A stretch of DNA of 10,205 bases, taken from the NCBI GenBank assembly GCA_945877045.1, contig CAMCQW010000052.1:1-10205 (forward strand), in the 5' to 3' direction. Source of the DNA: Chryseobacterium gleum (lineage in GTDB: Bacteria; Bacteroidota; Bacteroidia; Flavobacteriales_D; Crocinitomicaceae). The notes beneath the pieces are model-generated. The model was not told where the DNA came from and made no database searches. It was given only the letters and a program-made list of their open reading frames with translations. Below are positions 4,865 through 10,205 of this stretch, piece after piece. How positions within the stretch are numbered: the first letter of the stretch is position 1; every line of letters starts with the position of its first letter. Position numbers and translations under genes: made by a program.

Positions 4865-6627
4865 CGAAGAATAACTTTGTAACTGTTATTTTTAATTACA
4901 ATAAAATAAATACCGGATTGCAGCGAAGTGAAATCAAAGGTATTTTTAATGTTCGAAAGCTCTCGCTCTTCTATAATTTGACCCATAACAGTTCGAATAT
5001 ATAACTTTTCGTTAAGAAAACTAAGCGGAACCTCTATTACCAATTCCCCATAACTAGGATTTGGATAGAGCAACAACTCGTGGTTATTTAAATTTTCATT
5101 CGCTAAGTAAAAATCAAGGTTTCCACAAACCCCTGCAAAAATAAAATTTGATTCGTACCGATCTCTTGCTGGAACCGTTGCTGAATTCATGACGTTTGGA
5201 ATTCCGATGTTTCCCCACTGATATTCCTGAACAAATTCAGGTTTTTGCGAATAATAATAACTTATATCATCTAAATTACCTGTTCCTGCTGGCGCCACAA
5301 TGCCCTTATTATTGTTCCCATACGTAAACTGATCGTTCCCCTGAATGTTGTAATTCACTGCACTGTATGGAAATGCAGTATTTGGAATTTCATTTCCAAT
5401 AAAGTTTTGCGAAGGGCTAGTTCCATCCGAAAAGAAAATACCATACAAAGATGCTCGATTTCTTAAAAAGGTATTAAAAGGACCATTGGCTCCATGCGAG
5501 TTATCTATTACTATGTTTTGAACATCATTTTGCTCAAAGAGATTAGCGTATACAAAGTTGCCATGTAAAACCAGTTCGCCAGCAGAATTAGCCCCCAAAA
5601 TAGGATTAGAATTCGTCCAATACGGATCGAGTGAATGATTAAAAGTCACAACATTACCATTTGCACCTGCTTGAAGTAAAATACTGTGCCTTAAATGTTT
5701 AAATATGTTGTTCTCAATTAAACATTCATTGGTTGTAAAGTGTAATACCACCCCATAGGCGCGACCTCCGCCCCCGTATTCAAAAGCATCTTGAAAATAA
5801 CTCTTTTCAACCTTTGAATTAGAAACACCTTCAAATTCAATATGAGCAAATGTAGTTTTGTTTGATGAAATACCACTAATCCAGCAGTTTTCAGTGTAGG
5901 TAAAATGAATACCGCTAGCTTGTTCTGGTGCAGTATTATCAATACGTTCTAAAGAAAGGCACTGAATACCAATATTTCGCTTCATGGAAACTCTAATTGC
6001 CAAAGGAGCTCGATTTAATGAATAATCCATTCGCAATTCTGAATTTAAAAACAAGGTATCTCCTGCTATTGCAATAATCTTTACTATTTGACCCACGCTA
6101 CCTTGTGCCCAATTAGAAAAAACTAAATCGGCATCTTGCTGACGAATTCGAATCCAATCTCCTGGTTCAAAAGATGAAGTGCTATTCAGCACAAGCAAAT
6201 GACTTCCTTTTTCTCCCTGATTAGCAAATGAACTAGTATCAGAATTGACCAAATTTCCGGAGCTTTGTATCGCATGATTTGTTCCGCCAAGGTCAAAGAT
6301 AAAATGGGTTTCAGTCGCCCCATCCCCTGTAATTAAACAATTGCTAGGCAAATTAAGGGTTTCATTAAAGAAATAAGATCCAGCTGGAAAATGAAGGTGG
6401 ATGCCACTGGTTTGATTTAATTGTAAGAGACTGTCAATAATAGTAATCACGGGCGTTATACCATCGGGGATAACACCTTCTTGAATTACATTATAATATG
6501 CAAAACCAATAGTACTTGTATCATTTAAACCAGCAGTTGTCCAATCTACAGATCGATTGAGTGGCAGTACTTGGGTAAAAGAGATAGCAGAATTTAAAGC
6601 GAAAACAACGAAGAAAACTCTATACAT
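4861..6627 (-). CDS. secreted right-handed beta-helix (pectate lyase-like) protein with T9SS tail
   Basis: A 588-aa exported protein. A signal peptide occupies about residues 1-19. The segment about 45-115 (EGVIPDGITPVITIIDSLL, HFPAGSYFFNETLNLPSN, ITGDG) resembles the entry turn of the pectate-lyase superfamily fold. Residues about 210-440 contain serial short strands of the kind seen in a parallel beta-helix (for example VEKSYF, LIENNIF, VYANLFEQNDV, NTFLRNR). Residues about 515-588 form a T9SS type A sorting domain, with YPNPS at 521-525, GIYFIVIKN near the end and KVILR as terminus. The fold is shared by polysaccharide lyases, hydrolases and non-enzymatic adhesins; I cannot point to a catalytic triad, so enzyme activity is not claimed. 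It is the last gene of the four-gene run, 5 nt after the preceding gene, and its TAA shares bases with the PRODH stop on the other strand. Confidence 0.85.
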   Translation of the reverse strand: MYRVFFVVFALNSAISFTQVLPLNRSVDWTTAGLNDTSTIGFAYYNVIQEGVIPDGITPVITIIDSLLQLNQTSGIHLHFPAGSYFFNETLNLPSNCLITGDGATETHFIFDLGGTNHAIQSSGNLVNSDTSSFANQGEKGSHLLVLNSTSSFEPGDWIRIRQQDADLVFSNWAQGSVGQIVKIIAIAGDTLFLNSELRMDYSLNRAPLAIRVSMKRNIGIQCLSLERIDNTAPEQASGIHFTYTENCWISGISSNKTTFAHIEFEGVSNSKVEKSYFQDAFEYGGGGRAYGVVLHFTTNECLIENNIFKHLRHSILLQAGANGNVVTFNHSLDPYWTNSNPILGANSAGELVLHGNFVYANLFEQNDVQNIVIDNSHGANGPFNTFLRNRASLYGIFFSDGTSPSQNFIGNEIPNTAFPYSAVNYNIQGNDQFTYGNNNKGIVAPAGTGNLDDISYYYSQKPEFVQEYQWGNIGIPNVMNSATVPARDRYESNFIFAGVCGNLDFYLANENLNNHELLLYPNPSYGELVIEVPLSFLNEKLYIRTVMGQIIEERELSNIKNTFDFTSLQSGIYFIVIKNNSYKVILR

Positions 6628-6632
6628 GATGC

Positions 6633-8084
6633 CTATTTAATTTTTATCACCTTAAACGGATTTGACATTCCTTGAATCTTTATAAAATAAATTCCCTCTC
6701 TCAAAAAATCAAGCGATAGCGATTTTTCATAGGATTGACCTTGCATGACTAAATCACCGAGCGAGGAGAAAATGGAAAAATCAAAAGGACTTGGAATTCC
6801 GTCAACAGTGATAAAATCTTTTGTTGGATTTGGATAGATATTCTTTACTGCTGTTGATTCTTCTGGTACTGAAACCAAGGTATTAATGGGCTGAACACCT
6901 GTGGTAATGGGCAACTCATCATTTGGACCAATTTTTAAAGCAAATATATTACTACCACCATAAACGACATTTTCCATATATTTTGTCCAACCAACTGCAA
7001 AAGTTCCCCCATCAGATGTTTGAATAATTTGTTCCGCCTTTTCTTCTTCTATGTTAATAATCGTAACAGGGCCATTATCCCATTCAATATTGGAGTCAAA
7101 CCTTCCTAGCGCAACATCAAGTTCAAAAATCGAGTTGGTTAAATTTTCATACCTGTAACCAATATATAGTTTAGTTAAATTACCACTAAATGATAATTCA
7201 TCGAGAATTACATCGCCTTGATTCACATAAACTGATTCAGAAAATAAATCACCATTTAATTCATAGCGACCAGAATAATTGTCATGTTCATTTAGCAATG
7301 GATCAAATTTCGAACCCACTGCATATATTCGATTAGAAAATAAGGTGATATCATTAATCCCAAAGGTTCCATTATCTCCAATTTGCTTCATCCACGCGAT
7401 TTCCCCATTTTGCTTTATTTTCATCAAAAACCCTTTAACGAGTGAAGAATCTTGATTAAAGTATTGGCCACCAACAATAAACATCGAATCTTCCACATTT
7501 ATGATTGTATTGGCGACATCTTGTCCCGTTCCTCCAATGGTTTTTGTCCAAAGTGTATCGCCATTTTGATTTAAGCGAGCCATATAAATATCACTACCTC
7601 CACCGACAAGTGATTGACTCATTCCCACCATTACAATACCGCTATCACTGGCGAATACTGCATCATTTATTTGTTCCCAATTACCTGTTCCATATGTTTT
7701 TGACCATAGTTGATTTCCTTGTAAATCCGTTTTCACCACCATCGCATCGTAATCACCGCTTGAAAAAGAGTTCGAGTTCCCGACAATGTAATAGCCCAAA
7801 TCCTGATTGTAAAGCACTCTCCTACCCCAATCGGCTTCATTTCCCCCATAGTGATTACTCCATTGGTACTGACCGTCTTTCGATAATTTTAAAAGAAATG
7901 CTTCTGAATCTTCGCCAAAACTTCCTGATAATCCTGTTATAATATAGCTAGAGTCTTCTAATTGAGCACAACCCTGGCCGGTATCGTAGCCCGTTCCGGA
8001 AAAATATTTAAAAAAGGAAACTTGTCCGTTCGCATGAAAAGAGCACAAAACAAGTCCGCAAAATAGGTGAATTAGAAACCGCAT
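6633..8084 (-). CDS. secreted beta-propeller-like repeat protein with T9SS tail
   Basis: A 483-aa exported protein. A signal peptide ends near ANGQ at 18-21. The body is built from repeats of about 52 residues with the signature hydrophobic-K-x-(D/N)xxGxxxW-x-K-x-(Y/I)GG. Clear copies begin near residues 62, 114, 166 and 218, each followed by an xxxVGxS-type strand; later copies (250-355) are eroded, and a last one appears at 359-389 (GTFAVGW ... IFALKIGPND). This is the pattern of SBBP/delta-60-like repeat proteins that probably fold as a beta-propeller. Residues about 412-483 are a T9SS type A sorting domain (IYPNPT at 416-421, REGIYFIKI, terminal KVIKIK). Likely a secreted or surface-attached binding or structural protein; no catalytic motif seen. 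Its start overlaps the end of the upstream barrel gene by 13 nt, indicating translational coupling. Confidence 0.86.
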   Translation of the reverse strand: MRFLIHLFCGLVLCSFHANGQVSFFKYFSGTGYDTGQGCAQLEDSSYIITGLSGSFGEDSEAFLLKLSKDGQYQWSNHYGGNEADWGRRVLYNQDLGYYIVGNSNSFSSGDYDAMVVKTDLQGNQLWSKTYGTGNWEQINDAVFASDSGIVMVGMSQSLVGGGSDIYMARLNQNGDTLWTKTIGGTGQDVANTIINVEDSMFIVGGQYFNQDSSLVKGFLMKIKQNGEIAWMKQIGDNGTFGINDITLFSNRIYAVGSKFDPLLNEHDNYSGRYELNGDLFSESVYVNQGDVILDELSFSGNLTKLYIGYRYENLTNSIFELDVALGRFDSNIEWDNGPVTIINIEEEKAEQIIQTSDGGTFAVGWTKYMENVVYGGSNIFALKIGPNDELPITTGVQPINTLVSVPEESTAVKNIYPNPTKDFITVDGIPSPFDFSIFSSLGDLVMQGQSYEKSLSLDFLREGIYFIKIQGMSNPFKVIKIK

Positions 8085-9301
8085 CTCAGTCGCATTGAAA
8101 CCGCCTGTCCAAAGGCCTTGTTAGTAAATACTCCTATTAAATTTTCACTTCCGATGCCAAGTGACCATGCTCCTTGTTTAAAGTAAGAATACATTCCGAG
8201 CTTAAAATCGGAGAAACCACCATAACTACCATTAAGTCCCACGTGAAATTTTCGACCCAACCTTACATCTACCCCTGCAAAAACCATAGGAATGTATGCT
8301 TTCGCCAGATAAATTCTAAAGCCATAGAATTCTTGGAAACGCTTGGCAGAATTTGTTTCTACTAATTTGGACAATTGAATCATTCCTGGCAAAAAAACTA
8401 GGCTGCTTGTCGATTTATCATTTAGTTGAAGGGAATCTAAGGCGTTAAAACTTGGGGTAAGTAAGCCATTGGAATTTACCAATTGATCAAATGTAAATCC
8501 CGTTGTCGCGTAATTTGTATCTACCGAATTGACCGTAAGAGGTTTATTCATAAAGGCAAAACCTACATTTTTCACTAAAACTTGTAGGTAGCTAACTTGA
8601 TCAATATTACCTTTTAGTGGTATTCTAAAATCCCCATCGATGCAAAGTCCCACTCCCTTGCTAAAATTATTCCCACCAGTATTTCTTAATTGCGCATCCA
8701 AGTTTAAGGATATGGAATCCGTAGCAACTGATTGGTAGATCGTTCCTTCGTTTACTCTAAGACTGGCATAATTAGCGAGATTAAGTAGATTGATCGTAAG
8801 GCTTGAAATACTTTTATTATCGATCAGCGTGAATCCAATTTTTTGGAAATTATAAAATGAGAAACTAGTACCACTAAAATCAGCGATTGAACCAGAATAA
8901 GCGGCATTTCCATAAAAAGTCAATCCAAACAAATCTTTTGGATAGATCACTCCACCAAAAGAATAGTATCCCGCTTTTATTCCAAATCCTATGTCACGAT
9001 TTTTACATAAACTTTTACTTGTATTTCGGTATTCAATCTCTCCCTGTAAATCAAACCCGAAACGATTAATTGGCCCATGCTTATCAAAACTTGCGGTTTT
9101 AATTTCATCTGTAATTTCACCACCGTATAATAACATATCCGACAGTTGATTTAACATGGAACTGCTAGAATAATCAGCTACTCCATTAAAAATAAATTCG
9201 TGCTTAGGCGGAATTGAATCATCGATAATTGGCAAGATAAATTGACCATTTACTTGAAATGACAATAATGCGAGCGGAACGAAATAAAATATTTTCATCA
9301 T
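8072..9301 (-). CDS. outer-membrane beta-barrel-like protein (DUF5723-type candidate)
   Basis: A 409-aa protein with a signal peptide (about 1-20, ending VNGQ). The rest is a succession of amphipathic beta strands with alternating hydrophobic residues and Gly/aromatic turns (for example FGIKAGYYSFGGVI, KFHVGLNGSYGGFSDFKLGMYSYF, WSLGIGSENLIGVF). It ends in a Phe (RLRCGF), as expected for an outer-membrane barrel recognised by the BAM complex. Layout and wording resemble Bacteroidetes DUF5723 proteins, which I state as a likely, not proven, assignment. No sorting domain is present, consistent with an integral membrane protein. Two ATGs are adjacent (9301-9299 and 9298-9296). The first forms a TAATG junction with the upstream stop, so start re-use by the terminating ribosome is likely. 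The C-terminus overlaps the next gene by 13 nt. Possible roles include anchoring or exporting the following two secreted proteins, but nothing in the sequence proves it. Confidence 0.75.
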   Translation of the reverse strand: MMKIFYFVPLALLSFQVNGQFILPIIDDSIPPKHEFIFNGVADYSSSSMLNQLSDMLLYGGEITDEIKTASFDKHGPINRFGFDLQGEIEYRNTSKSLCKNRDIGFGIKAGYYSFGGVIYPKDLFGLTFYGNAAYSGSIADFSGTSFSFYNFQKIGFTLIDNKSISSLTINLLNLANYASLRVNEGTIYQSVATDSISLNLDAQLRNTGGNNFSKGVGLCIDGDFRIPLKGNIDQVSYLQVLVKNVGFAFMNKPLTVNSVDTNYATTGFTFDQLVNSNGLLTPSFNALDSLQLNDKSTSSLVFLPGMIQLSKLVETNSAKRFQEFYGFRIYLAKAYIPMVFAGVDVRLGRKFHVGLNGSYGGFSDFKLGMYSYFKQGAWSLGIGSENLIGVFTNKAFGQAVSMRLRCGF

Positions 9302-10205
9302 TAATAACTTACTTTAGTTTGAAAAGCTGTTTTAATCTTCACCCCAATAAAAGCCCCATATGGAATGGCGACGGTTTGATTTACACCATTAATTGGATTA
9401 GGGGTATTTAATTGAACTTCCACTTTTAATTTTTTAATTAGGTCAAGGGAATTTATTAGCGATTCAGGAAAAACAAATTCAAGCACAGATAATTTCTTTT
9501 TCAAGCCATCAACTGGATCAATCGTGCCATAGTTAGCGGATTGAATTAAAGCTGTTCCAAAAACTTCTTCTAAGGTAAATCCTTGATCGGTTAAAAAAGA
9601 CAATTTCACTTCGCATTGCATTGGAAAAGCATTCATCGCTTCAAGAATCAACTTTCCAGAGACAACGGTAATATTAGGAGATGTTTGTTTTAAATTAACA
9701 TCAAAGGTATCTTGAAGTGTTAAACCATCTGCCATCATTTGCAAGGGCATTTGTGCTTTTAGTTTTACTTTTATTCTAGAAGTGGAAAACACTTCGTCCC
9801 AACCTCCATTTACATTTCCAAGCGGATTCAATTGAATACTGTATCCAAAATTATATGCACTGCCAAGATTCTCGAGTACTTGTTCCACGTTACTATTCGT
9901 GGCATTAAACGCAATCTCGTTAGTACTTGGTTGCAGTGTATTCCAACTTCCAACAGCAGGAGAAATTAAGATGGGCTGGCCCAAGGAACTTGCTGTAAGC
10001 GAAACAGTTTGATTATTGGCATTTGTATTTTCAATAAGACTAATTATTCCTTTAATTGGAACCTTCATGCCATTTTCGATTTCCACTTGTAAATTAACGG
10101 ATGGCAAATCAAGTAAACCAGCAGTAATATTATCCAAGTACGGTACTGTTAGCGAGCTGGTATCTGAAACGATCTGATTTCCAAAATACCCTAATGCATA
10201 GTCAA
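9301..10205 (-). CDS. all-beta protein of unknown function, 5' end outside the window
   Basis: The frame is open through the right edge: codons before the TTG at 10135-10137 read DYALGYFGNQIVSDTSSLTVPYLDN without a stop, so that TTG is internal and the gene starts beyond 10205. About 301 codons are visible. I do not recognise the family. The sequence is rich in Asn, Thr, Ser and alternating hydrophobics, with long predicted strands (for example PSVNLQVEIENGMKVPIKGII, ITVVSGKLILEAMN, KKLKVEVQLNTPNP), suggesting tandem beta-sandwich domains. There is no membrane helix in the visible part and no T9SS sorting domain; the C-terminus ends in alternating strands (FIGVKIKTAFQTKVSY) closing with Tyr. 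Its signal or lipoprotein peptide, if any, would lie outside the window. Its stop TAA shares one base with the ATG of the barrel gene, so the two are translated together, suggesting an envelope location. Confidence 0.7.
   Translation of the reverse strand, partial: DYALGYFGNQIVSDTSSLTVPYLDNITAGLLDLPSVNLQVEIENGMKVPIKGIISLIENTNANNQTVSLTASSLGQPILISPAVGSWNTLQPSTNEIAFNATNSNVEQVLENLGSAYNFGYSIQLNPLGNVNGGWDEVFSTSRIKVKLKAQMPLQMMADGLTLQDTFDVNLKQTSPNITVVSGKLILEAMNAFPMQCEVKLSFLTDQGFTLEEVFGTALIQSANYGTIDPVDGLKKKLSVLEFVFPESLINSLDLIKKLKVEVQLNTPNPINGVNQTVAIPYGAFIGVKIKTAFQTKVSY

Noticed and set aside
7505..7942. A 145-codon plus-strand open frame opposite the propeller-like gene.
   Set aside because: Its composition is that of an antisense shadow (many His, Leu, Tyr, no domain) and the opposite strand has a strong repeat-domain gene with signal peptide and sorting domain.
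10135..10205. TTG at 10135-10137 as the start of the rightmost minus-strand gene.
   Set aside because: The frame stays open to the window edge with sequence of the same character, so the gene is truncated by the window, not started there.

Overview
The window looks like a low-GC chromosome segment from a Bacteroidetes bacterium, most likely Flavobacteriales (perhaps a Crocinitomicaceae/Fluviicola-type organism; the family is inference). Three secreted proteins end in type IX secretion (T9SS) type A sorting domains with YPNP/FPNP-type motifs and a basic C-terminus. Start sites lack clear Shine-Dalgarno sequences, and the tRNA has a phylum-type TAnnTTTG -7 promoter box. The proline dehydrogenase and the long pre-GxSG insertion of the rhomboid protease are also typical of the phylum.

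Layout from left to right. (1) Positions 1-488, plus strand: 3' end of an M43-type (cytophagalysin/pappalysin-like) secreted zinc metalloprotease with a T9SS tail. (2) Positions 489-713: convergent gap with only weak hairpins. (3) Positions 714-1763, minus strand: an unrecognised 349-aa exported protein with a C-terminal Cys cluster. (4) Positions 1764-1917: divergent control region with a perfect 8-bp inverted repeat. (5) Positions 1918-3278, plus strand: a two-gene unit, rhomboid protease and secreted CAP-domain protein, 5 nt apart and closed by a strong hairpin terminator. (6) Positions 3279-3697: terminator, a broken tRNA-like remnant, an intact minus-strand tRNA-Met(CAT) with promoter and likely terminator, then the PRODH upstream region. 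(7) Positions 3698-4864, plus strand: proline dehydrogenase from a GTG start. Its stop codon overlaps the stop of the convergent gene (TTAG). (8) Positions 4861-10205, minus strand: a tightly packed four-gene run, transcribed right to left. It encodes an all-beta protein of unknown role (5' end outside the window), an outer-membrane beta-barrel-like protein, a repeat/propeller-like T9SS cargo and a right-handed beta-helix T9SS cargo. Junctions are a 1-nt TAATG overlap, a 13-nt overlap and a 5-nt gap.

How the genes may work together. The four-gene run looks like a cell-envelope/surface module: one predicted outer-membrane protein plus two exported, probably surface-anchored or released, large beta proteins, translated in a coupled way. 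Its function cannot be read from the sequence. Proline dehydrogenase is a stand-alone catabolic enzyme (proline to pyrroline-5-carboxylate). No mobile element, CRISPR array or recognised defence system is present. The most unusual non-coding signal is the degenerate second copy of the tRNA next to the intact one, interrupted by a 30-nt hairpin-forming insert.
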